This document shows, piece after piece, positions 34,513 through 43,550 of a stretch of DNA of 64,000 nt. Made by a program: the position numbers and the translations under genes. Every line of letters starts with the position of its first letter. Within the stretch, counting starts at the first letter, position 1. Source of the stretch: Ruminococcaceae bacterium BL-6 (GTDB taxonomy: Bacteria > Bacillota > Clostridia > Oscillospirales > Acutalibacteraceae); NCBI GenBank assembly GCA_902810075.1, contig LR778135.1, forward strand, positions 2,604,001 through 2,668,000. The letters run 5' to 3'. The notes beneath the pieces are model-generated. The model saw only the letters and a list, made by a program, of their open reading frames with translations. It did not search any database and was not told the DNA's origin.

Positions 34513-34554
34513 AGAGCATTTCACAAATTTCATGATGTGAAATGCTCTTTTTTT
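34513..34554 (+). terminator. Strong terminator before the hydrogenase operon
   Basis: AGAGCATTTCACA and TGTGAAATGCTCT form a 13-pair perfect stem with a ten-base loop followed by seven T. It ends transcripts from the GNAT side. Nothing else is visible in 34377-34617. Confidence 0.9.
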
Positions 34555-34617
34555 GACTTTTTATCTAAAATTTAACGATTCTTGAAATCCTCCCGCAAAA
34601 GCACCTCCCGTTTTAAA

Positions 34618-34646
34618 TTGACACTCTTCTGCTTGTGAAGTAAAAT
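34618..34646 (+). promoter_or_regulatory. Promoter of the ech-hyp operon
   Basis: TTGACA (34618-34623), 17 bases and TAAAAT (34641-34646). The first gene starts about 70 bases downstream. Confidence 0.85.
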
Positions 34647-34720
34647 ACAAGAGGCATTGGTAAAAAGATTTTTTTAGTGATTTATGATATTCGGCAGTAC
34701 TTTCTGAGGGGGAATTTTTT

Positions 34721-36628
34721 TTGCCTATCATAGCATTTTTGATCTGTTTTCCCTTTGCGGCCGCCCTTTTCATGGCCTTCCTGAAAAAAGCGGGCAAAGT
34801 GCGAAAATTTGTGTTCCTTACCTGTTGCACCGTAATCATCGCAGTGATGCTCTTCTTTGTGGTCACCGCTTTTATCCGGGGCGGGACAACTACCTATCTT
34901 CCCCACACGCCGGGGATCAACGCGCTGATTCTGGTGGGTGAATGGGTGATTGTGGCGCTTGTTGCATATTACAGCTTCCGCTACAAAAAATATTATGCCT
35001 TCCTGCTTTCCATCGCGCAGACGGGGCTGATCACCTGGCTGGAGCTTTCCGGGAAGACGGAAATCCCCGGCGACCACATCCTGACGGACAACCTCACCCT
35101 GATCATGTGCCTGATCGTCGGCGGGATCGGCGGTTTGATCTGCGTCTACGCGATCGGCTACATGAAGGATTATCACGAGCACCACAAAGAGTTCAAGGAC
35201 CGGCGGAATTTCTTCTTTTCCATGCTGTTCGTCTTTCTCGGCGCGATGTTCGGCCTGGTGTTTTCCAGCAACCTGACCTGGATGTATTTTTTCTGGGAAA
35301 TCACCAGCATCTGTTCGTTCCTGCTCATCGGCTACAGCCAGACGCCGGAGGCCATCCATAATTCCTTCCGCGCCCTTTGGATGAACCTTCTGGGCGGGCT
35401 GGGCTTTGCGCTCGCCATCACTTACAGCGCGGCCGAGCTTCATATCATCGGTCTGGAAGAGCTTGCTGCAAGCGCGGACGGTCTTGCCGTGATTCCCGTG
35501 ATCCTGCTCGCCTTCGCGGCGCTGACCAAAAGCGCGCAGATGCCGTTTTCCGGCTGGCTGCTCGGCGCGATGGTCGCGCCGACGCCCACTTCCGCGCTGC
35601 TGCACTCCGCCACGATGGTGAAGGCCGGCGTCTATCTGCTGATCCGCCTTTCCCCCGCCATGGCCGGCAACGTCGCGGGCCTGATGGTGACGACCGTGGG
35701 CGGCTTCACCTTCCTCGCCGCCTCGTGCCTTGCCATCGCGCAGAGCGACGGGAAAAAGGTGCTGGCGTATTCCACGGTTTCCAACCTAGGGCTGATCGCC
35801 GCCTGCGCCGGCGTGGGCAACCACGAGGCGGTCTGGGCCGGCATTCTGCTGATGATGTTCCATGCGGTTTCGAAGTCCATGCTGTTCCAGTCCGTCGGCG
35901 CGGTGGAAAATTCCATCGGCAGCCGCAATATTGAAGACATGCACGGCCTGATCGTCAGGCTGCCGAGGCTCGCGTTCATCATGATCGTCGGCATCTGCGG
36001 AATGTTCCTCGCGCCGTTCGGCATGCTGGTTTCCAAATGGGCGGCCCTGCGCGCGTTCATCGATTCCAAAAGCATCCTGCTCGTCGTGTTCCTGATTTAC
36101 GGCAGCGCCACCACCCTGTTCTACTGGGGCAAATGGCTCGGAAGCCTCGTCGCCGTGCACAACGGCTCCAAGCGGCAGCACGAGGTCGCGCACAGCACCG
36201 AATGGGTTTCGCTGATCACGCACGCCGCGGTGATGATCGTGCTCCTTCTGACGTTCCCCCTCGCCTCCTCCTATCTGATCGAGCCGTTCCTTTCCGTGAT
36301 GTTCCAGGATTCCATTCCGGATATCATCGGACGCGGAAACGTCATCATCATGCTGATGATGCTGATTGCGATCGCCGTACTGCCGGTCGTCCTGCGGATT
36401 CTTTCCGTAGGCGAGAAGAACAAGATCGTCAACACCTATATGGCGGGCATCAATCATGGAGACGACCGCACCTTTACCGATTCCATGGGCGGCGAAAAGA
36501 GCGCCTACCTCGCCAACTGGTATCTGGAGGATTATTTCGGGGAAAAGCGCCTGCTGAAGCCCTCCCTGATTTTCTCCAGCGCCGTGATTATCGTTTTGAT
36601 CGTTCTCGGGATCGGAGGTATGGTGTAA
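34721..36628 (+). CDS. echA: Ech-type hydrogenase membrane subunit A (NuoL/antiporter-like)
   Basis: The 635-residue protein has about 16 membrane helices and the antiporter-like core shared with NuoL/HyfB: FFWEITSICSFLLIGY, a helix around KSAQMPFSGWLLGAMVAPTP, and LLHSATMVKAGVYL with its conserved Lys. It should move ions while the hydrogenase oxidises ferredoxin. The TTG start at 34721 is supported by GAGGGGGAA. It is the first gene of the operon and its stop overlaps the next start (TAATG). Confidence 0.9.
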   Translation: MPIIAFLICFPFAAALFMAFLKKAGKVRKFVFLTCCTVIIAVMLFFVVTAFIRGGTTTYLPHTPGINALILVGEWVIVALVAYYSFRYKKYYAFLLSIAQTGLITWLELSGKTEIPGDHILTDNLTLIMCLIVGGIGGLICVYAIGYMKDYHEHHKEFKDRRNFFFSMLFVFLGAMFGLVFSSNLTWMYFFWEITSICSFLLIGYSQTPEAIHNSFRALWMNLLGGLGFALAITYSAAELHIIGLEELAASADGLAVIPVILLAFAALTKSAQMPFSGWLLGAMVAPTPTSALLHSATMVKAGVYLLIRLSPAMAGNVAGLMVTTVGGFTFLAASCLAIAQSDGKKVLAYSTVSNLGLIAACAGVGNHEAVWAGILLMMFHAVSKSMLFQSVGAVENSIGSRNIEDMHGLIVRLPRLAFIMIVGICGMFLAPFGMLVSKWAALRAFIDSKSILLVVFLIYGSATTLFYWGKWLGSLVAVHNGSKRQHEVAHSTEWVSLITHAAVMIVLLLTFPLASSYLIEPFLSVMFQDSIPDIIGRGNVIIMLMMLIAIAVLPVVLRILSVGEKNKIVNTYMAGINHGDDRTFTDSMGGEKSAYLANWYLEDYFGEKRLLKPSLIFSSAVIIVLIVLGIGGMV

Positions 36629-37494
36629 TGAAAGAATCCTGGCTTTTTCTCGTTCTTTATCTGATCCTCGCCCCGGTTCTGGGCGGGCTGCTCAACGGGG
36701 CCGACCGGAAAATCTCCGCGCGCCTGCAGGGCCGTCAGGGCCCGCCGCTGCTTCAGCCGTTTTACGACCTTTCCAAGCTTTTCGCGAAGGAGCCCGTCTC
36801 CGTCAACCGGATCCAGACCTTCCTGATCTGCGGCTTTCTGTTCTTCATCGTCTTTACGGGCTGCCTGTTTTTCTGGGGCGGCGACCTGCTTCTGGTTTTC
36901 TTCGCGCTGACTTTGGCGGAGATCTTCTATATGATGGCCGCCTTCAGCGCGAATTCCCCGTTCAGCTCGATGGGCGCGGAACGCGAGCTGATGCAGACCA
37001 TGTCGTACGAACCGATGGTGCTGCTTTCGGCGATCGGCTTTTATGTGGCGACTGGTTCCTTCTCCGTGCGGGAGATTGCTTCCGGAGGACGCTCCGCCAT
37101 CGCGTTCCTTCCCGGAATTTTCGCGGGGTTCGTCTTCATTCTGACGATCAAGCTGCGCAAGCATCCGTTCGACCTGAGCACGTCCCACCATGCGCACCAG
37201 GAAATGGTGAAGGGCATGACGACCGAGATTTCCGGCAGCTCTTTGGGCCTGGTGGAAATCGCCCACTGGTATGAAACCATCTTCCTGCTCGGCGTCGTCG
37301 CGCTCTTCATTCTGAACGCGGACCCCAGAAGCATCCTTGTGGCCGTTCTGGTCTGCATCCTGACCTATCTTCTCGAGATCCTGATCGACAACACCTGCTC
37401 CAGGGTAAAATGGCAGACGATGCTGAAAACCACTTGGATGGTCACGCTGGTGGCGGGCGTTATCAACCTGATGATCATTACCATGATAAAATAA
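36628..37494 (+). CDS. echB: Ech-type hydrogenase membrane subunit B (NuoH-like)
   Basis: The 288-residue protein has about eight helices and NuoH/EchB words: GRQGPPLLQPFYDLSKLF, GAERELMQTMSYEPM and HPFDLSTSHHAHQEMVKG. It anchors the hydrophilic arm to the membrane. Its ATG overlaps the echA stop by one base. An apparent longer frame to 36037 only shadows echA. Confidence 0.92.
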   Translation: MKESWLFLVLYLILAPVLGGLLNGADRKISARLQGRQGPPLLQPFYDLSKLFAKEPVSVNRIQTFLICGFLFFIVFTGCLFFWGGDLLLVFFALTLAEIFYMMAAFSANSPFSSMGAERELMQTMSYEPMVLLSAIGFYVATGSFSVREIASGGRSAIAFLPGIFAGFVFILTIKLRKHPFDLSTSHHAHQEMVKGMTTEISGSSLGLVEIAHWYETIFLLGVVALFILNADPRSILVAVLVCILTYLLEILIDNTCSRVKWQTMLKTTWMVTLVAGVINLMIITMIK

Positions 37495-37507
37495 GGAGGC
37501 GGTTTTT

Positions 37508-37972
37508 ATGTCCAAGGTTTCAAAATCGCCATGGCTTTTGCATTATGACGGTTCAAGCTGCAACGGCTGCGATATCGAGGTTCTCGCCTGCATGACCCCC
37601 GTTTACGACCTGGAGCGCTTCGGCGTGATCAACACGGGCAATCCCAAGCACGCGGACATCTTTCTGATCACCGGCGGAATCAACCGGCAGAACGAGCCGG
37701 TGGTGCGCCAGCTTTACGACCAGATGCCGAACCCGAAGGTGGTCGTCGCCGTGGGGATCTGCGCGTGCGACGGCGGAATTTTCAAAGAGTGCTATAATAT
37801 TCTTGGGGGAACGGACACCGTGATCCCGGTGGATGTTTATGTTCCCGGATGCGCCGCGAGACCGGAAGCGATCATCGACGGCGTCCTCAAGGCCGTCGCG
37901 CTTCTGAATGAAAAACGGGAAAAGCTGAAAAATAAGAGCAAAACCAGCCCCCCGGCGGAAGGAGTTTCATGA
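37508..37972 (+). CDS. echC: Ech-type [NiFe] hydrogenase small subunit C (NuoB-like)
   Basis: The 154-residue protein has the single-cluster pattern of group 4 hydrogenases: SSCNGCDIEV (Cys18, Cys21), GICACDGGIF and VPGCAARPE, ligating the proximal [4Fe-4S] cluster that feeds the NiFe site. ATG at 37508 has AAGGAGG upstream. Its stop overlaps the next start. Confidence 0.94.
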   Translation: MSKVSKSPWLLHYDGSSCNGCDIEVLACMTPVYDLERFGVINTGNPKHADIFLITGGINRQNEPVVRQLYDQMPNPKVVVAVGICACDGGIFKECYNILGGTDTVIPVDVYVPGCAARPEAIIDGVLKAVALLNEKREKLKNKSKTSPPAEGVS

Positions 37973-38319
37973 TGCAAAACGGTGAGATCTTGACCATTCA
38001 ACCGGAAGACCTGCTCTCCGAATGCCTGAAAAGGAAAGAGGAAGGGTATCGTCTGGTGCAGATCAGCAGCGTGACGACAAAAGAAAGTTACGAGCTGACC
38101 TATTCGTTCGGAAAAGGGTACGAACTTTCCCATCTGCGCATCGAAGCGGAGCCCGGCGCGAAAATCATGAGTATCAGTCACATTTACGAATGTGCTTTCT
38201 TATATGAAAACGAAATCCACGATCTGTTCGGCGTCGATATCGAGCTGATCACGCTGGATTACCACGGGAACCTTTACCGCATCGGGCAGAAGGCGCCTTA
38301 TCAGAAGAAGGAGGAATAG
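37972..38319 (+). CDS. echD: Ech-type hydrogenase subunit D (NuoC-like)
   Basis: The 115-residue protein has the NuoC 30-kDa signature near its end (SISHIYECAFLYENEIHDLFG). It sits between the small and large subunits as in Ech and related complexes. Two adjacent ATGs (37969, 37972) are possible; the second has better spacing to AAGGAG. It overlaps the echC stop. Confidence 0.88.
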   Translation: MQNGEILTIQPEDLLSECLKRKEEGYRLVQISSVTTKESYELTYSFGKGYELSHLRIEAEPGAKIMSISHIYECAFLYENEIHDLFGVDIELITLDYHGNLYRIGQKAPYQKKEE

Positions 38320-38321
38320 CA

Positions 38322-39401
38322 ATGTCCACACGAAGCGTTGTCCCCTTCGGGCCGCAGCACCCGGTGCTTCCGGAGCCGATTCATCTCGACCTCGTCCTGG
38401 AGGACGAGAAAGTTGTGGAAGCGATCCCCTCCATCGGATTCATACACAGGGGTTTGGAAAAACTGGTGGAGAAAAAAGATTTCAACGATTACGTATTCGT
38501 CGCGGAGCGCATCTGCGGCATCTGCAGCTTTATGCACGGCATGGGCTACTGCGAATCGGTGGAGCATATCATGAACGTGGAGCTTCCGCCCCGCGCGCGG
38601 TATCTTCGCACCATCTGGGCGGAGATGTCGCGGATTCACAGCCATACGCTGTGGCTGGGGCTTCTGGCCGACGCGTTCGGCTTCGACAGCCTGTTCATGC
38701 AGACGTGGAGGATCCGCGAAAAGATTCTGGATATGTTCGAGTACACCACCGGCGGGCGGGTGATCTTCTCCGTCAACAAGATCGGCGGCCAGCGCAAGGA
38801 CATGGATGCCGAAGCGCTGAAAAAGCTTCTCGCGGCCCTGGATGAGATCGAAAAGGACCTTCACTCCATCACCAAAACGTTCCTGAACGACTCCACCGTG
38901 AACACCCGCCTGCGCGGCGTGGGGGTCATGACGAAGCAGCAGGCCCACGACTTCGGCGCGGTCGGCCCGTTCATGCGCGCCAGCGGAATCGGGCTCGACA
39001 TGCGCAACCTGGGCTACGGGGCCTATCCGGACCTGGAATTCGAGCCGATCACGAGCGAAGAGGGCGACAGCTACGCCCGCACCTACGTGCGCATTCAGGA
39101 AATCTTCCAATCCATCAACCTGATCCGTCAGGCGGTTGCGAAAATCCCGGATGGGGAAATCGCGGTGCCCGTCAAAGGCTTTCCGAAAGGGGAATACTTC
39201 ATGCGCGTGGAGCAGCCGCGCGGCGAAGCGATTTATTATGTAAAGGCGAACGGCACCAAGTTTTTGGACCGCATGCGCGTCAGGACGCCCACGTTCGCGA
39301 ACATTCCGGCCATGCTGGAAATGCTCAAGGGCTGTCAGCTCGCCGACGTCCCGATCCTGATTCTGACGATCGACCCGTGCATCAGCTGCACTGAGAGGTG
39401 A
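38322..39401 (+). CDS. echE: Ech-type [NiFe] hydrogenase large subunit E (NuoD-like)
   Basis: The 359-residue catalytic subunit carries both nickel-binding pairs: ERICGICSFMH near residue 62 and the C-terminal DPCISCTER. The protein stops directly after that arginine. In many [NiFe] hydrogenases a peptide beyond this point is removed by a dedicated protease during maturation; here no such extension exists. ATG at 38322 has AAGGAGG upstream. It makes or uses H2, coupled to ferredoxin through EchF. Confidence 0.95.
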   Translation: MSTRSVVPFGPQHPVLPEPIHLDLVLEDEKVVEAIPSIGFIHRGLEKLVEKKDFNDYVFVAERICGICSFMHGMGYCESVEHIMNVELPPRARYLRTIWAEMSRIHSHTLWLGLLADAFGFDSLFMQTWRIREKILDMFEYTTGGRVIFSVNKIGGQRKDMDAEALKKLLAALDEIEKDLHSITKTFLNDSTVNTRLRGVGVMTKQQAHDFGAVGPFMRASGIGLDMRNLGYGAYPDLEFEPITSEEGDSYARTYVRIQEIFQSINLIRQAVAKIPDGEIAVPVKGFPKGEYFMRVEQPRGEAIYYVKANGTKFLDRMRVRTPTFANIPAMLEMLKGCQLADVPILILTIDPCISCTER

Positions 39402-39407
39402 GCGGCC

Positions 39408-40031
39408 ATGAGTATTATGAATTTCACCAAAACCGTTGTCAAAAACCTTTTTTCCAAGCCGGCGACGAGGATGTATCCCCAGCAGCCGCGCAGCTATCCG
39501 GCGCGCACCCGGGGGCATATTGAGATCGACATCGATTCCTGCATTTTCTGCGGCATGTGCTCCAGAAAATGCCCCACCGGCGCCATCACCGTCACCCGCC
39601 CGCAAAGGACCTGGTCCATCAAGCGCTTCAGCTGCATCCAGTGCGGCTACTGCGTGGAAAGCTGCCCGAAAAAGTGTCTGAGCATGCACCAGACCTATAC
39701 CGAACCGGACGGCGTGAAAAGGACGGATACTTTCGCCGGCCCGCCGCAGGCGGCGAAGCCCGCGGCACCGAAAGCCGGAGTGCCCGCAGCTCCGAAGGCG
39801 GAAGCACCCGCAGCTCCGAAAGCGGAAACTCCCACTGCGCCAAAGATGGGAGCATCCGCTGCCCCGAAAGTGGAAACACCTGCTGCCCAGAAAACGGAAA
39901 CTCCCACCGCTCCGAAGTCGGAAGCATCCGCAGCTCCGAAAGTGGAAACGCCTGTGGCCCAGAAAGCGGAAACGCCTGCCGCTCCAAAGGCGGAAGCATC
40001 CGCCGGCGTGAAAGACGGCGGGGAAAAATGA
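39408..40031 (+). CDS. echF: Ech-type hydrogenase ferredoxin subunit F with an Ala-Pro-Lys repeat tail
   Basis: Residues 1-105 form a NuoI-like 2x[4Fe-4S] ferredoxin with CIFCGMCSRKCP and CIQCGYCVESCP. It should pass electrons from ferredoxin to EchC. Residues 106-207 are a low-complexity tail built of ten eight-residue units of the type K-A-E-A-P-A-A-P (DNA 39771-40010) ending VKDGGEK. Such a tail is not part of the known Ech subunit. ATG at 39408 follows GAGGTGAGC. Confidence 0.92.
   Translation: MSIMNFTKTVVKNLFSKPATRMYPQQPRSYPARTRGHIEIDIDSCIFCGMCSRKCPTGAITVTRPQRTWSIKRFSCIQCGYCVESCPKKCLSMHQTYTEPDGVKRTDTFAGPPQAAKPAAPKAGVPAAPKAEAPAAPKAETPTAPKMGASAAPKVETPAAQKTETPTAPKSEASAAPKVETPVAQKAETPAAPKAEASAGVKDGGEK
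39771..40010 (+). repeat. Ten tandem 24-bp units inside echF
   Basis: Units such as AAGGCGGAAGCACCCGCAGC plus TCCG repeat ten times in register with the codons. The units differ by base changes but none by length, so the frame is kept. The translated unit is K-x-(E/G)-x-(P/S)-x-A-(P/Q/V). Confidence 0.9.
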
Positions 40032-40053
40032 CCATCGAGGTTACCGCAAAAAC

Positions 40054-42282
40054 ATGACTCTTTTTATCACCGTTCTCGGCGTGGTCCAGGGGGTCGGATA
40101 CCGCCCCTTTGTCGCGCGCCTGGCGGAAAAGCTGAACATAACCGGTTCTGTGAAGAACAGCGGCGGGATCGTCGAAATCACCGCCAGCGGGACAAAAAAG
40201 GCGGCGGATGAATTCATCCGCTGCCTTCAGTCGCTTACGCCCCCCGGCGGACAGGTCCTGAAAGTGATCGCAAAGCCGCTCGCGGAGCAGCGGTTCCCGG
40301 ATTTCCGCATCGTGCCGAGCGCGCCGGAAAGCCGCACGGGCCAGACGCCTATCATCCCGCCGGACCTTCCGGTGTGCGACGCCTGCCTGAAAGAGCTGTA
40401 CGACAAAAATAACCGCCGGTATCTCTACCCGTTCATCAGCTGCGTCTCCTGCGGGCCGCGGTACAGCATCATGAACACCCTCCCCTACGACCGGGACACC
40501 ACGACGATGGAGGATTTTCCCATGTGCCCCGAATGCCGGGCGGAATATACCGGAAAGGGAAGGCGCCGCCACGCGCAGACCATTTCGTGCCATGACTGCG
40601 GGCCCCAGCTTCTGTATTCCCGCGGCGGCGAGCCGCTCCAGCGAGAGGAAGCGCTGGAGCAGGCAATCCGCGACCTGAAAAGCGGCGCCGTAATCGGGGT
40701 GAAGGGGATCGGCGGATACCAGTTCGCCTGCCTGCCGCAGGACGATGCGGCCGTGGACCGGCTGCGCCGCCTGAAGCGCCGCGACAAGAAGCCGTTCGCG
40801 GTGATGTTCCCGAGCCTCGCTTCGCTGAAGGACTGCTGCGAGGTTTCGCCCCAGGAAGAGGCTCTGCTTTCCTCCCCCGCGCGGCCGATCGTCCTTTTGA
40901 ACAAAAAGAAAGAGATCTTCTGCACCGGCGTAAGCAGCGAAAGCCGGTTTCTCGGTGCGTTTCTGTCCTACACGCCCCTGCACCAGCTTCTCACCGATTC
41001 GTGCGGCCCGCTCGTCATGACGAGCGGGAACCTTTCCGGCGAGCCAGTGATGATCCGCGACGAGCAGATGCTTTCGGTGAAATCCCCGTTTTTGAACGGA
41101 GTACTCTACAACGCCCGGCGCATCGTGACGCCGCTGGATGACTCCGTGGCCCGCGTCATGGATAGAAAGCCTTTTCTCATCCGGCGCAGCCGCGGCTATG
41201 TCCCCCTCCCCATCCTGCTGGAACGGCGGGCCGGAAAGCCCCTGTTTGCGGCGGGGGGCGACCTGAAGGCGGGGTTCTGCCTTTATCAGAACGACCGCGC
41301 CTACCTGAGCCAGTACTTCGGCGACACCGAACACGACCGAGTTTTCCGCACCTATGAACAAAATTACAACCGCATGACAGAGATGTTCCGGATCGAGCCG
41401 GAGCTTGCCGTCTGCGACCTTCACCCCGGCTACCTGACCGCCTCCTTCGCCGAAAGGCTGGGAAAGCCGCTGATCCGGATTCAGCACCACCACGCGCACA
41501 TCGCTTCCGTCATGGCGGAGCACGCGCTCGATTCGTGCATCGGCGTCGCATTCGACGGAACGGGCTACGGCACCGACGGCGCCGTGTGGGGCGGGGAATT
41601 TCTGCTCTGCCGGGGCGGAAAATTCGAGCGCCGGGCGCATCTGGACTATGTCGCGCTGTGCGGCGGGGACGCCGCCGCGAAAAACGCCGCCGCCACGGCG
41701 GACTGCTATCGGTACGCGGCGGGCGAAACGGGCGGCGGGCCGGATTTTAACGTGATCCGCGCGGCACTGGAGCACCGGGTAAACACGCAGAACTATTCCA
41801 GCATGGGCCGCCTGTTCGACGCGGTGGCGGCGGAGCTCGGCATCCGGAAGGAAAACAGCTACGAAGGCGAATGCGCGATCGCGCTGGAAAACGAGGCCGC
41901 CGCCGCGAAAGCGAAGGGCATCGCCCCTTATCCGCTCCCGTTTCCGGTGAAAAAAGGCCCGGACGGGCTTTTGATCGATCAGGCCGGGCTGTTCCGCAGC
42001 CTGCTTCTGGCAAAGCGGGACGGCGTTCCGGCCGGAGCGCTGGCGCTCGGGTTCCACGCCGCCGCCGCGGACATGGTGGTTCGAACCTGCGCCGAAATCC
42101 GCCGTGAGACCGGCGAAAACCGCGTCGCGCTGAGCGGCGGGGTATTCGCCAACCTTCTGCTCACCGAGGACTGCCTGCAAAAGCTGAGGCAGGAAAATTT
42201 TGAAGTGTTCTTAAACTCCGCTGTCCCGTCGAACGACGGCGGAATCTGCTTGGGGCAGGCCTGGCTCTGCTCTTATCTCTGA
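40054..42282 (+). CDS. hypF: Hydrogenase maturation carbamoyltransferase HypF
   Basis: The 742-residue protein has the four HypF parts in order: acylphosphatase domain (VVQGVGYRPFV, residue 10), two zinc-finger motifs (CDACLKEL with CVSCGP, CPECRAEY with CHDCGP), a YrdC-like domain and a Kae1-like domain with HHHAHIASVMAEH. It makes the thiocarbamate on HypE for the CN ligands. ATG at 40054 overlaps the stop of a nine-codon mini-frame (40028-40057) that itself overlaps the echF stop. Confidence 0.95.
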   Translation: MTLFITVLGVVQGVGYRPFVARLAEKLNITGSVKNSGGIVEITASGTKKAADEFIRCLQSLTPPGGQVLKVIAKPLAEQRFPDFRIVPSAPESRTGQTPIIPPDLPVCDACLKELYDKNNRRYLYPFISCVSCGPRYSIMNTLPYDRDTTTMEDFPMCPECRAEYTGKGRRRHAQTISCHDCGPQLLYSRGGEPLQREEALEQAIRDLKSGAVIGVKGIGGYQFACLPQDDAAVDRLRRLKRRDKKPFAVMFPSLASLKDCCEVSPQEEALLSSPARPIVLLNKKKEIFCTGVSSESRFLGAFLSYTPLHQLLTDSCGPLVMTSGNLSGEPVMIRDEQMLSVKSPFLNGVLYNARRIVTPLDDSVARVMDRKPFLIRRSRGYVPLPILLERRAGKPLFAAGGDLKAGFCLYQNDRAYLSQYFGDTEHDRVFRTYEQNYNRMTEMFRIEPELAVCDLHPGYLTASFAERLGKPLIRIQHHHAHIASVMAEHALDSCIGVAFDGTGYGTDGAVWGGEFLLCRGGKFERRAHLDYVALCGGDAAAKNAAATADCYRYAAGETGGGPDFNVIRAALEHRVNTQNYSSMGRLFDAVAAELGIRKENSYEGECAIALENEAAAAKAKGIAPYPLPFPVKKGPDGLLIDQAGLFRSLLLAKRDGVPAGALALGFHAAAADMVVRTCAEIRRETGENRVALSGGVFANLLLTEDCLQKLRQENFEVFLNSAVPSNDGGICLGQAWLCSYL

Positions 42283-42303
42283 CTTTGGAAAGGCGGGATT
42301 TTT

Positions 42304-42516
42304 ATGTGTGTCGCAATGCCGGGAAAAGTGGTTTCCGTCGTGGGAACCCGGGCGATCGTCGATTTCAGCGGGAACACCGTTCCGGCGGAAGCCGGGCTCG
42401 TCGACGTGAAGCCGGGGGATTACGTTCTGGTCCACGCGGGATGCATCCTTCAGGTACTGTCAAAATTTGACCACGATACGCTGGTAGAATTGTTTGAGGA
42501 AATTGAAAACGCATGA
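42304..42516 (+). CDS. hypC: Hydrogenase maturation chaperone HypC
   Basis: The 70-residue protein begins MCVAMPGKVVSV with the essential Cys2. It carries the Fe(CN)2CO unit with HypD to the large subunit. ATG at 42304 has AAAGGCGGG upstream. Its stop overlaps the hypD start (ATGA). The short tail EELFEEIENA is typical. Confidence 0.95.
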   Translation: MCVAMPGKVVSVVGTRAIVDFSGNTVPAEAGLVDVKPGDYVLVHAGCILQVLSKFDHDTLVELFEEIENA

Positions 42517-43547
42517 CGGAAATCAAACGCTTTTTAAAGGAATATGACGGCCCGCCGCTCCGCCTGATGGAGGTCTGCGGGACCCACACCGCCGAAATTT
42601 CGCGCTGCGGCATCGTCTCGATGCTTTCGCCGAAGATCCGGCTCGTTTCGGGGCCTGGGTGCCCGGTCTGCGTCACCGTGACGGCCTATGTCGACCGCCT
42701 GGTGGAGCTCTGCCGGGAACCGGGAAACACGGTCGTCACCTTCGGTGACATGCTGCGGGTGCGCGGCAGCGGGAAATGCCTGAACGACGCCAGGGCCGAG
42801 GGCGGCCGGGTGCGCATGGTGTATTCCCCGATGGACGTGCTGAAGCTCGCGTCAAAGGAGCCGGGCCAGACCTTCATCTTCGCGGCGGTCGGCTTTGAAA
42901 CCACCGCACCGGTGTACGCCGCCCTGCTTCGGGATGCGACCGACGCGGGGATTGCGAACATCCGGCTTCTGACGTCGCTGAAAACCATGCCGCCGGTCAT
43001 CGACTGGGTGTGCGGAAATCAGGGCGGCGTGGACGGCTTTCTCGCCCCCGGCCACGTCAGCGTCGTCACGGGCAGCAGAATTTTCCGCCCGCTGGCGCGG
43101 CGCTACGGGATCCCGTTCGCCGTGGCCGGCTTTCAGGGCGACGAGCTTCTCGTCGCCATTGCCGCGCTCGTCAAAAAGCGGGGCTCCGGCTGCGTCATGA
43201 ACCTTTACCCCTACGCCGTGACGGAAAACGGCAACGAAAAGGCGCAGGCCGCCGTAAACAAATATTTTTCTCCGCACGACGCCGCGTGGCGCGGCATCGG
43301 CGTCATCCCGGGCTCCGGCATGGAGCTGCGCCCCGAATACGCGCGGTTCGACGCGGGCAGCGGCGGGCTGTACGAGGATAAGGGAACCAACGCGGACTGC
43401 CGATGCGGTCAGGTGCTGACCGGCGCGCTCACGCCGACGCAGTGCCCGCTGTTCGGCACCGCCTGCACCCCGCAGACGCCGCAGGGCGCCTGCATGGTTT
43501 CGATGGAGGGAAGCTGCTACCACTATTATCTGAACAAAAGAGGGTAA
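42513..43547 (+). CDS. hypD: Hydrogenase maturation protein HypD
   Basis: The 344-residue protein has MEVCGTHTAEISRCGI, SGPGCPVCVT, FAAVGFETTAP and the C-terminal cysteine region DCRCGQVLTGALTP, the HypD motifs for the [4Fe-4S] cluster and cyanide transfer. It is coupled to hypC by ATGA. Confidence 0.95.
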   Translation: MTEIKRFLKEYDGPPLRLMEVCGTHTAEISRCGIVSMLSPKIRLVSGPGCPVCVTVTAYVDRLVELCREPGNTVVTFGDMLRVRGSGKCLNDARAEGGRVRMVYSPMDVLKLASKEPGQTFIFAAVGFETTAPVYAALLRDATDAGIANIRLLTSLKTMPPVIDWVCGNQGGVDGFLAPGHVSVVTGSRIFRPLARRYGIPFAVAGFQGDELLVAIAALVKKRGSGCVMNLYPYAVTENGNEKAQAAVNKYFSPHDAAWRGIGVIPGSGMELRPEYARFDAGSGGLYEDKGTNADCRCGQVLTGALTPTQCPLFGTACTPQTPQGACMVSMEGSCYHYYLNKRG

Positions 43548-43550
43548 GCG

